A stretch of 64,000 nt of DNA from Marasmius tenuissimus (taxonomy: Eukaryota; Basidiomycota; Agaricomycetes; Agaricales; Marasmiaceae). The notes below the pieces were generated by a model. The model made no database searches. It had not been told where the DNA came from and worked only from the letters and a program-made list of their open reading frames with translations. A program made the translations under genes and the position numbers. Numbering within the stretch: the first letter of the stretch is position 1; the number at the start of each line of letters is the position of its first letter. Where the stretch lies: positions 2,480,001-2,544,000 of the forward strand of contig JAQOTA010000054.1 of the NCBI GenBank assembly GCA_029532415.1, in the 5' to 3' direction. Below are positions 10,839-23,525 of the stretch, in pieces.

Positions 10839-12189
10839 TTATGCTTTCCGAGAACCAGCGAGGAGGGCGCGGCGCCGCTGGACACCTTCGCGCAGTCTGT
10901 CGAGGGCGGGAACGGTCTGCTCCCAAGATAAGCAAGCATCGGTGACGGATTGACCGTAAACGAGCGATGATTGGCCGCCCGCAGTGATGTCCTGACGACC
11001 CTCGACGAGGTTGGATTCGATCATGACACCCATGATGTAGCGGGAGGTCTCGCCGGATTCGAGTTGTTGAGCCTATGAGGCAATGATGTTAGATTGCTGG
11101 ATACTAGGAGACCGTGAAGGAAAAAGACTCACGATGTTCTCGGCAACCTCAGCTTGCTTCTTGTGTTGCTTCTGACTGTTGCCGTGGCTGCAGTCAATCT
11201 TGAAAGAGAAAAACAAGGTCAACTGTCTGAAGGACGCGAGGCATGTCACTTGGACGTACCATAACCTTGGGCGCAAGGCCAGCTTTCTTGAGCTTGTCAG
11301 CGGCATCCTGAACATACTGAGCCTCGAAGTTGGGTCCCTTGGCGCCTCCTCGCAAGATGACGTGAACATCGGGGTTACCCTCAGTCTCGATAATACTGCT
11401 CAGACCCTCCTTTCCGACGGAGAGGAAGACGTGTCCTTGGCTGGCAGCACGGCAAGCATCGATGGAAACGCTGATGGAGCCGTCGGTCGAGTTTTTGAAG
11501 CCAGTGGGCATGGAAAGAGCGGAGGTAAGTTCTCTGTGAACCTGCGACTCGGTCGTTCGTGCACCGATTGCACCCCAGGAGACCAAGTCGGCGGTGTATT
11601 GCGGGCTGATGGTATCGAGGAACTCGCAGCCAGAAGGAAGGCCGAGCTTAGCGACTTCGAGGAGGAGAGTACGAGCTATTCTGAGACCCTTGTTGATCTG
11701 GAAGGTTCCGTTGAGCTCGGGATCGTTGATAAGACCTTTCCAGCCGACAGTTGTTCGCGGCTTCTCGAAGTAGACACGCATCACGATGAAGAGGTCATCT
11801 TTGGCCTCTTCGGCGTAAGCTCTCAGCAGCTGAGCGTAGTCCATTGCGGCTTCGACGTTGTTCACCGAGCAGGGACTGGCGAAAAACGCGTTAATATCGG
11901 TGTTTTGAGCGTGTATGAAGCGGGAAAGTAGCGTACCCGACAATGACCATGAGTCGATCATCTTCACCTCGGAGAATTTTCTCAGTAGTCAGACGACCGT
12001 GAAGAACAGTCTGAGCAGCCAACAGGTTTCTGAAAAGGATCACCGTGAGAACAATGAATACAACCCAGATTCAGCCACCTACAAGGGAAGATCCTCTTGC
12101 AGAATTTGAGGGGGAATGAGGGGACGCGTAGCCTTGACGCGAGAGTTTTCGAGGTGTTGAAGAGCGTCTTTGTAGGAGAGGGTGGTCAT
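10839..12189 (-). CDS. 3-deoxy-7-phosphoheptulonate (DAHP) synthase, class I
   Basis: First step of the shikimate pathway: condenses phosphoenolpyruvate and erythrose 4-phosphate. Class I (Aro3/Aro4-like) hallmarks in order: RPLIPPQIL near the N-terminus, GEDDRLMVIVGPCSVN, MRVYFEKPRTTVGWKGLINDP, GLPSGCEFLDTISPQY, SWGAIGARTTESQVHRE, FKNSTDGSI, HVILRGG, IDCSHGNSQK and GVMIESNLVEGRQDI. These include the PEP/phosphate and metal-binding residues (Cys in GPCS, His in CSHGN, Glu in MIESN). The C-terminus GSRKA* is at 10839. Several short introns. The start is uncertain: MTTLSYKDALQHL at 12189 is the first clear ATG, but the frame runs upstream as SSLSALVEQAKQKNS to an acceptor at 12267, so an extra 5' exon is likely. 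Feedback class (Phe or Tyr) cannot be told from the sequence. Confidence 0.93.
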
Positions 12190-12770
12190 GTTGTCTGGGC
12201 TGGTTGGGTCGTAAAGGAGAGAGTTTTTCTGCTTTGCCTGCTCGACGAGGGCGGATAATGACGACACTAGACGAGATTGCAAGGTTTATATATCAGTTGA
12301 GGTACGCCAATGAACCAGAATAGCGTTAACTGACTTCTTGCAAAGGAAATTGTTCAACTGAATTGTTCGTACGAGGATGCTGTGACAATGGATTGAGGAT
12401 AATAGAAGTAAACCGATGTCGGATTGGACCGAGGCCGGGTAGTTGTTAGCGTCCGTGACAAGAGGAAATCGCTCGATTTGGATAGCCTAGCGGTGCAAAA
12501 AGCGTAGAACTGTATAGACCAACTGGAGAAAGCAGCAGATCCAAACTTGTGGTGAGAGCAGGAGGTGAAGGAGAATGGAAAATTTTGGATCCCATTGAAT
12601 GATCTCCATGACTCGATCATGAATTTGAATTACACACATCATGGCAGATGGGAAACAATTGCCTTCATGATTTCTCGGAAAATTTCGCGCACGTGTTCGT
12701 GCCATCACCTTTTCCGGTTCACGCTCAACCTTCATCACAGTCACTCCGTCCTCTCTTCCGCTGCTTCAAA
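12190..12770. other. divergent promoter region, DAHP synthase / TIM9
   Basis: About 580 bases separate the DAHP synthase start from the TIM9 start on the opposite strand. The first ~80 bases are probably coding or 5' exon of DAHP synthase. The rest holds no supported gene; short overlapping frames exist on both strands without recognisable content. Confidence 0.5.
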
Positions 12771-13235
12771 ATGGATTTCTCAGGTCTCAATAGCGTAGAA
12801 CAGGCCCATATGAACAAGGTCATTGAGCGAAAGCAGGTAAGCATCTTGAAAAAGTGCCTGAAATGATCATTTGCAATATCCAACACTACTTGGTCAGATG
12901 CAAGATTTCCTCCGACTCTACGCCAACATTGTCGAACGGTGCTTCTCTTCATGTTGTAATGACTTTACCAGCAAGGCCCTATCATCAAAAGAGGTGACAA
13001 CCAACGTTCCGATTCCTCCGACAATAACGCTGACCGCAAGCAAATCTCCACAGGACCAATGCATCACAAGTTGTACCGAAAAGTTTCTAAAGCATTCAGA
13101 GCGGGTAGGCTCCCGGTTCGCGGAGTTGAATGCTGGTGCGCATCCACTTATTATCTCCGTCAATGATTGAAAGACTGATGAACGTGTCTTGCAGAGGCCA
13201 TGGGTGCAGCGGGACCAGGCCAGAAAAATCCTTAG
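12771..13235 (+). CDS. TIM9: mitochondrial import chaperone Tim9
   Basis: Small Tim protein of the mitochondrial intermembrane space; with Tim10 it forms the hexameric chaperone that escorts hydrophobic precursors to TIM22. Four exons, 12771-12836, 12898-12993, 13054-13135 and 13195-13235, give 94 aa, the usual size. The twin CX3C motif is present: CFSSC and CITSC, which form the two intramolecular disulfides. The flanking text [12 protein letters not shown] and [19 protein letters not shown] is diagnostic of Tim9 rather than Tim8, 10 or 13. The short C-terminus is [13 protein letters not shown]. No presequence, as expected. All introns are 57-61 nt with GT-AG ends. Confidence 0.95.
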
Positions 13236-14712
13236 AATTATACACGAGCTATTCACCATGTTCCCGGTACTCTAGACGGAATCATCTAATTGCACTTGAT
13301 TTGCGGATACCCCACTCCCCCTTCCACTTAGACTTTCGATCCTCGGAGGACTCGAGCTTCAACTAAACAGTCAAAGCAATGCACCCTACCATCAATTTTC
13401 ACAACGGAATTATACGATGCGTGACGTCGCCAAATGTGAATGCGGGTCAAATCTCCAAGTACTGCGGTCGGGTAAAGGTCCTGACGAAGACGCCACAGAA
13501 ATCTCCCTTTGGAGAATTGATACCACAATTTCTAGGACAAACAGGGTGGCCTTTTCAACATCCATGGTTTCGTTCCTATTCAGCATCCCCCCATTGCCGC
13601 TATGTATCAGCTATGCAGACGCGGGATGTTTATCCTAATCCTCGGAGGTTCGCTTCTGGAGGACGCAGACCATGCCTAGGCATCTGCGGGAACTGAGCCC
13701 CGTTTCAATTCGCATGCGAGGCTCCTCCAAAAGCTCCTTCGAACAAAACACAACTACGTAGTCAAGCGAACCCGCCACAAATCACAACATCAAGTTATCC
13801 CGAAATCCATCAGTCGGGCCAAACAACGAAAAACGATGGTGGCGGGTCGGCCTCAGACATCCCGCCAACGCTAAAAACGATTAGTGCAGGAATAGCGGTG
13901 CCAGAACGGTAAATCTTGCTGATTTTATCTTGTCACTCTAGTGAAGAGAGGCGCTCGGTGAGTGCTAGCAAGCAAAGCGCCGACGAGGGCTATACACTGG
14001 CGCGATCACTTGCAGCTATGACCGACATTTCGATACGTCGTACGAGAACCCCCCGCGGACGAGTGGCGACCACGCGTCATGGTTCGCCTCGTTGCCAGAC
14101 GCGTCCTGGCTCCTACTTCCTCGCGTTGTGTTGCTAGGTTTCTCCTATTGGTTGACAGTCGAGCGGTATGGAACGTTGGATGACCTTCAATCATCATATC
14201 GGGAAGCTGATTGGGCGTCGAACTGCCTTAGATAGCTGTTAACTTGGACTGGAATGGGAGCCAATGGAGTTGCGGTGATTTGCATCCCTTTCCTTTGTAG
14301 ATTCCAAATAAGGTCTCGAATATCCGAATCATGATTCATATGTAGTCTCTATGTTTACTTCTGACCACCATCACTCTTTCGTTCGGATTTCCTGCGACGG
14401 CCATAAGAACCCTCTCAAGATGCTGGCATTGCGTGGTTTGTACGTCTGAACGCCTCAATAAGTTTAAAGGTCGTGCGAAGGCTTTCACGAGTCCTTATGC
14501 AATGGGAACGTGAGGATGGGAAGGTCCAGAAACTTCTTAGCGCACGCCTATTGTCCGCACGAGTTCCACTGACTCGTTTCTTCCTCCTCAACCACCACTA
14601 CCACCGACGACCCGGTAAGAACGCGCCAGTAACTCTCGTCTCGTTCACTAAATATCGTTTTTCAGATAATCTGGCCTCACGACTACTTACGAATTAACGT
14701 CGAAATACAACA
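13236..14712. other. intergenic region
   Basis: About 1.48 kb between TIM9 and the peroxiredoxin gene, both on the plus strand. Open frames of about 70-105 codons occur on both strands (the longest plus frame, 13379-13696, starts MHPTINFHNG) but none shows a recognisable domain or convincing exon chain. No tRNA-like B box or repeat was found. The right part probably holds the peroxiredoxin promoter and 5' UTR. Confidence 0.5.
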
Positions 14713-15440
14713 ATGTCCTGGCGAAACCTCTTAAACAAAGAAGCTCCGTCTGTAACTCTTCCAGACGAGAACGACAAACCATACGCAATTGAACCGGGAA
14801 AGTCTGGAAAGCCACTCGTGCTGTTCTTCTATCCCAAGTCTGGTTCCTATGGGTGTACGAGGGAGGCATGTCAGTTCCGAGATGCTATTTCTGGTACGTC
14901 AACATTCTGCTTTCCACTATCCCAGGCTCATCTTCTGTGAATAGAGAAAGACAACTTCAAGTCAGACAAAGCGACTATTATCGGGATTAGCGCAGACTCT
15001 GTGGAGAAGCAGAAGCAGTTTGTAGAGAAACAGAAATTGACGGTACTAATTCCGACTTTCCTCCCCCTCCTAGCGCTGAAGCTCACGAACTCAATCTTGC
15101 CTAGTATCCCATCCTCAGCGACAAGGAAGGACAAGCTCGCAAATCCTATAACGTTGGAAGAGGGATGCTTGGACTTACCGACGCCAGGGTGACATTTGTT
15201 ATTGATGAGAAGGGTGTTGTACGGTGAGTTCAACGAACTCGTGCTTCATTCTTGCAATGCTCTCAACTCTTACGAAACAGAGATGCCCTCGATACAACAA
15301 TCAACTACGGTGCACATACCAAATTTGTCGAAGGATGGCTAGAGAAATTGGAAAAGGAGAGGAAAGGAGAAGATGTTCCCGCTCCGAAGAAAGATGACCT
15401 CGAGGCTACTACGGCTACTGAAGCTCCCGACTCTGCGTAA
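14713..15440 (+). CDS. thioredoxin-dependent peroxiredoxin, PrxQ/BCP type
   Basis: Reduces hydroperoxides using a reactive cysteine recycled by thioredoxin; the yeast relative is Dot5. Exons 14713-14893, 14945-15042, 15105-15223 and 15281-15440 give 185 aa. The active site is visible in FFYPKSGSYGCTREACQFRD: peroxidatic Cys in GCT with the resolving Cys five residues later, the BCP/PrxQ arrangement. The usual Thr-Pro just before the first Cys is Ser-Tyr here, a deviation worth noting. Downstream, ISADSVEKQKQF, LSDKEGQARKSY and VTFVIDEKGVVR follow the family pattern. The C-terminus carries a polar Lys/Glu/Ala tail (APKKDDLEATTATEAPDSA) not needed for catalysis. No clear targeting signal. Confidence 0.9.
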
Positions 15441-15921
15441 GCTCCTTGTACGCAATCCCAAGCTCTGGGAATTCGTTATAGCCGGGGAGTGGCTCTTTCT
15501 TTCAATCTTGCTTCCTTTGCGGGCCGTGTTATTGGAAAATTTCACGCTAGTGCTGTTATCTTGAATTCCAACCGTGTACTATATCTCGCCGCTTTACAGC
15601 ATCGATTCTCGCTCACGAACATGTATTTTTGTCTTCTCAGTCTAAGTAAAGGACGAGTCTGTACCCCACCCAAGTACAGTAAGTACCCGATATCGGAGGG
15701 GGTCACATTCAGCACTACATGGCGAATAGGGGCTAAATGGAGAATATCATGCGCAAGTTGTCTTTGTGACAAGAATGTGGCCGGCAAACAAGTTGCCCGG
15801 TGCCAAATTCGAATTCGAATTGCGGGGGGTCCAAAAAGCTGGGCCCAACTAGCTGCTATACCACCACCAACTCAGTCTCTTACTCCCACTGTGACCCACT
15901 TTCCCGCTAACGTTCTAGAGA
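15441..15921. other. intergenic region
   Basis: About 480 bases between the peroxiredoxin stop and the nitronate monooxygenase start, both plus strand. A frame open across much of it (15489-16004) has no recognisable protein and overlaps the next gene in another frame. It contains a short direct repeat of AATTCG near 15806. It presumably holds a 3' UTR and a promoter. Confidence 0.5.
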
Positions 15922-17338
<1,417 letters not shown>

Positions 17339-17574
17339 AACCGGGTCTATTGTAAGAAATCTTGGTTGTATTGTTACTTTCAAGTCAACATAAAGTTGAT
17401 AAACACTCGTGAACTCGAGGGTTCGAAGGCTAAGATACACACGAACTTGAGCTTGAGGTTGCAACGTTCGATGAGACGGAGTACCCGGCCCGTCCGGCAC
17501 CGAAAACGCAATCGCGACTCGATTTTTTTGATCGTGATTATTTTTTCTCCAACTTTTCCTTCCTTTCCGCCCTC

Positions 17575-19603
17575 ATGTCGCGCAACCAGTTTGAGGATCT
17601 TTTGCAAAAAGACCTCACCAAGCTCTTTGCAGACACACTCAGCTCCAATCCTGGAATCAACAAACGAGACGCGATGCAGAAGGCTGCTGAGACAATGTTG
17701 AAGAACAATCCGTTTATGCCACCGAAGGAAGGATGTCCGATAAATGATCTACCGAATGAATTGTTGGCGCATATATTCCAGGTCGGGGTTGATGTTGCTG
17801 AGGAAGAAGATGAGTGGGATGAAGAGGGGGACGAGGAAGATGACGTCTATGATTTCGAGGACTTGGATTCAGATTGGGAGACTGAGGATGAGGATGATAT
17901 GATGAGTGGGATGCCTGGTGGATTGAAGAAGAAGAGCAAAGGGAAGGAGAAGGAAAAGCCGGGAGACAAGGATAAAGAGAAACAAGAAGAGGAAGATGAG
18001 CAAGAGAAGGAGAAAAAGGAAGAGGCCATTCGGAAGATGCCTTTTCAGATGCTTGCTTCTCATGTTTGCAAGTTGAGTATCGTGGCCTATTTCGAATCAA
18101 AGAAATTGTGTATTCTGACTCTGTGATAGACATTGGCGCGAAGTTGCTCTAGAGACACCAACACTGTGGACTTCGATGAATTTCTGTTTCGGCTCCTCGA
18201 TCGAGAGTGCCAAAGTCTGGGTAGAGCGTTCCAAGAGCCAACCTTTGGACATTACACTCGATTGTAGCGTGGCCGCCGAATTGATTGTTGAGGACGATGA
18301 ATTATCAGACGACGACGACGGCGGCGACGAATCTGACGATGACCAAGTCATGGAGGACGCCAATCACAACAACGGAAACAACACACCCGCGGCTACTGGC
18401 GATGATCCCCATTCCTTATCAAGCGACGGTCTTCCCGGACTGTCTCAAGATGAAATTCGAGAATTCCTCGACATTATCATCCCCCACGTCGACCGCTGGA
18501 AGTCTTTCCGTCTAGTTGCCAGCCACTATGACAAAATATATCCTGTTCTCGAACGGCTCTCTCAATGCCCTTCAGCATCATCATTGGAGGCTCTCGAACT
18601 TTACCACCACGACGATACGGAGGAATACGACACGTTCCCGGAGCCTCAGTTCAAGAAAGGCTTCCTTCTCTTCCACGGCAATGCACCTAAACTTCGATCC
18701 GTGTCTTTCTGGGGCGTGCATCTGGACTGGGACGCGTCCTTGCCGTTCTTACAGGGTCTCCGCGATGTGGAATTGGCATATCACGCAAACGACGTTCGAC
18801 CCTCCTTCGCCACCTTCGCCAAAATGCTCGCAGCTTCACCTGACATCGAGACATTGTCCTTACTAACCTCGGGGCCCACAAAACCCACGAACCTCGAGAG
18901 CGAAAAAGACAAAGACTGGCCCGATCGACGGAATCCTATCGAGATTCCTTCACTCAAAGAACTTGTGGTATGCCACCACGAACTCGATTACATTCTCCCC
19001 CTCCTCCCACTCTTACACACTCCTAACGTCGTTTCGTTGCACCTCGATTTCGAATCGGGTGATTGCACGGAACTAGCGATGCTCCTCGCCACACCACCTG
19101 CTCACACCGATCGAAGAACGTCATTGCTCTCGGGTCTGCAGCAGTTGAAGATTGGTGGGTTACCCTGTAATACCAAAGGACGAGAGGCGATGTTGGAGCA
19201 GTTGGTCAACCTCAAGTTGTTTAACCTGAACTGTTGTGATGAAGACGAGGTCGAGTTCTTTAACCTGCTCAAGAAGCTCAAACCGCAGGCGGCCAAGTCG
19301 GAGACGGGTCCAACAGTGCTTTATTGCCCCAACCTCACATCGATCTACACGACGGGTATCAGGGGGAAGCAGATGAAATCCTTTGTGGAGGCGCGGAGAC
19401 AGGGTGGTGTTCCACTCAAACGTGTGGGGATGAGCGATGACGATGAGGTGGATGAGCGGGAGGAGAAGTGGTTGAAGGACAACGTCGAGGAAGTTGAATT
19501 CTTTGAGCCTGATTCGGATTTCGAAGACGTTTATGAGGTAGACGAATTCACGGATTCGGAGGATGGGGAATCAGACATGGATGAGGATGAGCACTCACAC
19601 TGA
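17575..19603 (+). CDS. F-box/LRR-like protein with charged insertion
   Basis: Probable substrate receptor of an SCF ubiquitin ligase. Exons 17575-18071 and 18130-19603 give 656 aa. The first half of an F-box is at residues 57-71 (INDLPNELLAHIFQV) and the second half follows only after residue 156 (FQMLASHVCKHWREVALETPTLW). Between them lie about 80 residues that are almost purely acidic and then Lys/Glu-rich (EEEDEWDEEGDEEDD ... KKKSKGKEKEK). After the box come the agaricomycete F-box pattern SAKVWVERSKSQPLDITL, a leucine-rich region with irregular repeats (LEALELYHHD, LKELVVCHHELDYILPLLPLL, LQQLKIGGLPC), and an acidic tail ending ESDMDEDEHSH. Substrate unknown. The insertion is in frame and in one exon, so it is not an unspliced intron. 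Confidence 0.85.
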
Positions 19604-20044
19604 CAGCCCCAGTAGAATGTATACAGTTGCATCCCATCTTCAAGTCATATGTACACAATGCATCGACAAATCGGCACTTATCCTACATCTGCTTGTAGAG
19701 GAACTCGACGAGTTAGTCACGAACTTCGCCGTACTCGTGGCCCGCTACTTATCACTCAAGCCCCAAGTGCATACATCTCGCAAGAGTCATAATCGAGTCA
19801 AGAGATGACTGACCAAAGGAACGATTTATACACCTCATTTTCGTTATTTCATTTCAAAAAGAGCTCCGAACCAGAACCCATTCTAAGTAATATACCCATT
19901 AACCAGACGGAAGGAAGGGGAACAGGGATGATCGACGACGGCGGGAGAGGGTGACAGGAAGTAGGGAGGAGAGGGTGACGAGAAAGTGCAACAAGAAAGG
20001 AATCAATCTACTTGCGAAACTGTCTAGTAAGTAGGCAACCCAAT
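19604..20044. other. convergent 3' region
   Basis: About 440 bases between the F-box gene (plus) and the desaturase gene (minus); the two converge here, so it should contain both 3' UTRs. It includes a GGAGGGA/GGGTGACAG-rich purine stretch at about 19905-19990. No gene is supported. Confidence 0.55.
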
Positions 20045-21878
20045 CTAGTTCTTCTCGTTAATCTCAATACCAGAGTCGCTAGGACTCTCAGAGTTGAACA
20101 CAGGTCGCATCTGGGCGAGACCGTGTGCATTTTTGAAGAAGACAACGTCACCCTCATCCTCGACGAACTGTGATGAGAGAAAGTGCTTAGTTATCGGCAA
20201 CTAGCGAGAGAGAAGATCATTGCTCACCTTGCACTCCTTGTACACCCTGTAAATCTCCGGCCAGCTGACTGGGTTACCTTCCACCTTCATTCCATTATCC
20301 GTCAACTTCTTCTTCAAGGCAGCAGAAGCCTCCCAAGCATGGTAATGAGGGATTCGGCTGGCAACATGGTGCAGAATGTGCGTCTCAGCAATTCCATGCG
20401 TCGACACTGCTCCAAGCCAGCCCATCACAGATCCCAAGTTTCCGAGCATCGAGCGGTCAAGAGTAGCGAGGGCACCTCGGGGGAAAGTGAACTCGGGAGC
20501 GCGGTAGTGAGGGAGCAAGGGATCGGTGTGCTGGAGGAATGTAATGGCGACGAGCCAGTGGTTGACCCTGGAGACAGAAAGAAGTGTACATCAAATTGAG
20601 TGGGGCGAGTGGAGAACGTTTGATAACAGGCTTACCAGAGGTAGGGAACGAGGTAAAGGGTGAATACTTCAGCGAAACCCTTGTAGTAAATCCATGTGAT
20701 GACTCCGGCCAACCAGAAGAGGATACCGATGTCAGAGAGGATAATCTGTCCGTATTGTTTGGGAGAGAACATGACGGCCGTGGGCTTGAAGTCTACGAGT
20801 AGAGTTCAGAAACTGGCCTCTCCACAACGAGTTGAAGTCACGTACGGTTGGTTCCTTTAGGATACCTCTTCTGTCCTGAAGCGTTGAACAACAGATAGGA
20901 AGGCCATCCTCCAAGCTGCAAACGAACGTGCATCAAAATCCCCTTTCATCTAGTTTATAATGTCAAACACGCGACTCACCAGATAACTGGCAGCTCCGAG
21001 AGTGGCACCGATCGGGGAATCACCAAGTGCCTCCCAAAGTTCCTTCTTGACTTCCTCAGAGACCCTGGCACCGAGTCGGTCTTCCCTCGACGGATCCAAA
21101 GGCTTCAAACCAACTACGGAACGAGTATGAGGAACGAAGACCTGGTCTTGAGTCATGTGGCCGGTGGCAGCGTGGTGCTTTCCGTGGGTGATGCGCCATG
21201 AGTGGTAGGGTACTCCAAGACTAGAATTAAATGGCGTTGGATGTCAGCGAATGTTTTCATGTGATATGTGGACAGGGTGTATGAATGGAAGCGAAGTAAC
21301 GGAGCAGACAAGACAAAAACGTGCAAATGAAATTTTGCGTGCCAGAGGAAAAAGGGAACTAACGAAACTCACGCCGAGTGCAAAACCCATCCAACCGTGT
21401 TGTTGATCAACTTCGAATCCGAGAACGCCTGGTGTCCACATTCATGCGCAATGACCCACAAGCCGGTCGCGAACAGACCTGTACCGAAGCCATACAAGCC
21501 CCAAATGGCGGACCGAGCAAGGTAGTACAGGGCGGGGTTGGGGAATGCAGCGGGACCAGAGAGGAGAACGTGTGCGTCTGCGAAATCTGCAGTTTTGTAG
21601 AGGCCGGCGATAACCACAGCATCCATAAGGCTGTAAGACATCCACGTCAGAATCAAGCCCCACTTCTCAATGAAAGAAACGCACATGTAGGTTGAAGACC
21701 TGAGGGCTGAGCGTTGATTGCAGTGAGCTCTGTGTGCAAGTAAATGGTAAGAATTTCGAGACAGTCGAGACAACAAAACACAAACGCACGGAATAGCGCT
21801 CAAAAGGTCTTTCACCGTGAAGTCTGGCACGACATAAACGCCCTGCTCGACGACTGTGTCTGAAGGATCCGGAGTCAT
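20045..21878 (-). CDS. delta-12 fatty acid desaturase
   Basis: Membrane-bound acyl-lipid desaturase of the ER that converts oleate to linoleate. The three histidine boxes are present and ordered: HECGHQAFSD, then HGKHHAATGHMTQDQVFVP, and ETHILHHVASRIPHYHAWEA near the C-terminus. Hydrophobic segments surround them (LILTWMSYSLMDAVVIAGLY, IWGLYGFGTGLFATGLWVIA, IILSDIGILFWLAGVITWIYY). The N-terminus is MTPDPSDTVVEQGVYVVPDFTVKDL, and the C-terminus reads VFNSESPSDSGIEINEKN with stop at 20045-20047. About six short introns. The DQVFVP text after box two is typical of fungal delta-12 rather than delta-9 enzymes; a bifunctional delta-12/15 activity cannot be excluded. Three CCCCAAAC elements lie about 200-250 bp upstream. 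Confidence 0.93.
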
Positions 21879-23525
21879 GACGGTCAGAATGAGAAGAAAA
21901 GAATGAAATGGACGCCTTCTAAGAGCAAGGCGTAGCTACAACACGTCCCTCTAAAAGAAAGGGGATCGAGGTAGGAAGGGAAGATGGGGAACAATCAGTC
22001 GAGAAAAATTTGGATTTATATTTATTAGGTCCGGGCATCAAGACACGGTTGCGGAGGACTGTGCTTGGAGACCCCCCAAACTCCGGAGCCTCCGGCCGCC
22101 CCAAACTTTCTCTTTTAGGAAGGCCCCCAAACCGATAAGCGAATAACCTCAAACCACCATCACCAGCGGCTGTTGACAGGATTTCGCAAAGACAGGAGCT
22201 CTGAATGATGAGTGTAGAAGTGAGGGAATTCGCGACATATATTTGGCACAGGTGACCTGCAAAAGACAATCGAGAGCCAGCCCTCCTGACCTCATTGTCG
22301 ACGCACAGTGTGCGGAAAAACGACATATAAATGGCGTTTAAGCGCCCATCCTCAGTCATCCATTCTGTGTAAACTCCTCCTGGTCGGTGGTGACTGTGCA
22401 TTCTGAGAGTTTTGGGGTTGCTGGAGGGCCTAGAGGAACTTTCTCTTCATATTGAATAGCTCTCGACTCCCGGCGGTGTCTGCCGTCAACACGGATGCCC
22501 TCGAGCTCCTACTGAACACAAACCTCTCCACGTGTTATGAATTTTAATGTGTTAACTTTCCTGTGTTAACGGTGGGGGGGGGGACCTTCCCGATGTTACC
22601 TGTTATCAACAGTACTATCCTATGTGTCTGTTGATAAGGAGCGGTTTATTTCTTCTCTGCATACGGGAAGATTTCAAGTTTGTAACTCCATGGGGGACTA
22701 CGGACCGGGAAATGCATTGGAGTGGAAACTACCACTGCATGTATATAATACGATTCGTGCCTCCTGTCATGTACAAGGCCTAATCGAGTTCGACGTGAGT
22801 CACTACATAAAGTAGTCGAACACACAATCAAACACATGCTACACTGACTCGGTCAAGTGCATTTTGGAGAGCTGCAGTTTGTACAGAGCGCCGCACGACC
22901 AGTGGCATTATTTTGATATCAGATAGGCTTGGCTTCGAGGTCCGTCCTGGCCGAAGCCCGGAAGCACCCAGACTCGCCCGCTGCAGCCCGGAAGTTCTGC
23001 CGTGCGGAATTCTCATGATCCCAAGCACGAATTCCGTTTTGTCCGTCGACATAGACTAAGCACAGTTTACACTAAGTACTATTTTTCTCACCGTGTACAT
23101 ACTCTCGATTTACTCTGAGGAGGTCTGAAGACTCACTTCACCAGTTTCTCACAGGCCTCCCTGACTTCCCCGTCGTGCATATTCCTTATCCCTGGAGCCT
23201 CGCACCCACATTCACTTGCTGCAGCTACTCAAAATCAATGATTACCGCCCTCGCCGACCGTGCTACGCAACCCGGTGCCTTTTTACATGGCCTCACAGAC
23301 ACGCCACCTTAATTCCAACTGATACACACCATTTTACAGGTACAAAACACACTAGGAACTACATAACTGCACAGATGCACTGGCAGTTGGTACTATACAC
23401 GATTTGAAGCCGCTTTGGAGCTTCCGAGTCATCGCAGTCATAAAATTCCTCCCAGCGAGGATCATCGGAGCTTCCATTGGTCAGAAACCTGTTCGTGAAT
23501 CATTTATTCATGTCCGCTGCAGTAT
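21879..23525. other. intergenic region upstream of desaturase
   Basis: About 1.65 kb between the desaturase start and the P450 stop, both on the minus strand. No convincing gene: the longest frame (minus, 22401 to 21919) has no recognisable domain. It contains three CCCCAAAC elements (listed separately), two copies of TGTGTTAAC at 22549-22570 separated by four bases, and a G run at about 22574-22582. Confidence 0.5.
22074..22132. promoter_or_regulatory. three evenly spaced CCCCAAAC elements
   Basis: CCCCAAAC occurs at 22074-22081, 22099-22106 and 22125-22132, a spacing of 25 and 26 bases, all in the same orientation. They lie 196-254 bases upstream of the desaturase start. The regular spacing suggests a cis-element array; the binding factor is unknown. 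Confidence 0.4.

Noticed and set aside
11179..11931. 250-codon plus-strand open frame
   Set aside because: It is antisense to the conserved DAHP synthase exon, whose motifs are unmistakable; the frame is a codon-usage shadow.
13379..13696. Possible RPA14/Rfa3-like gene (text SPNVNAGQISKYCGRVKVL)
   Set aside because: The short match to an RPA3-like start could not be continued into the rest of the fold in any frame or splice arrangement, so it is probably chance.
22074..22132. CCCCAAAC array as a coding signature
   Set aside because: The frame covering it (minus, 22401 to 21919) has no domain or plausible start context; the array is better read as promoter sequence.
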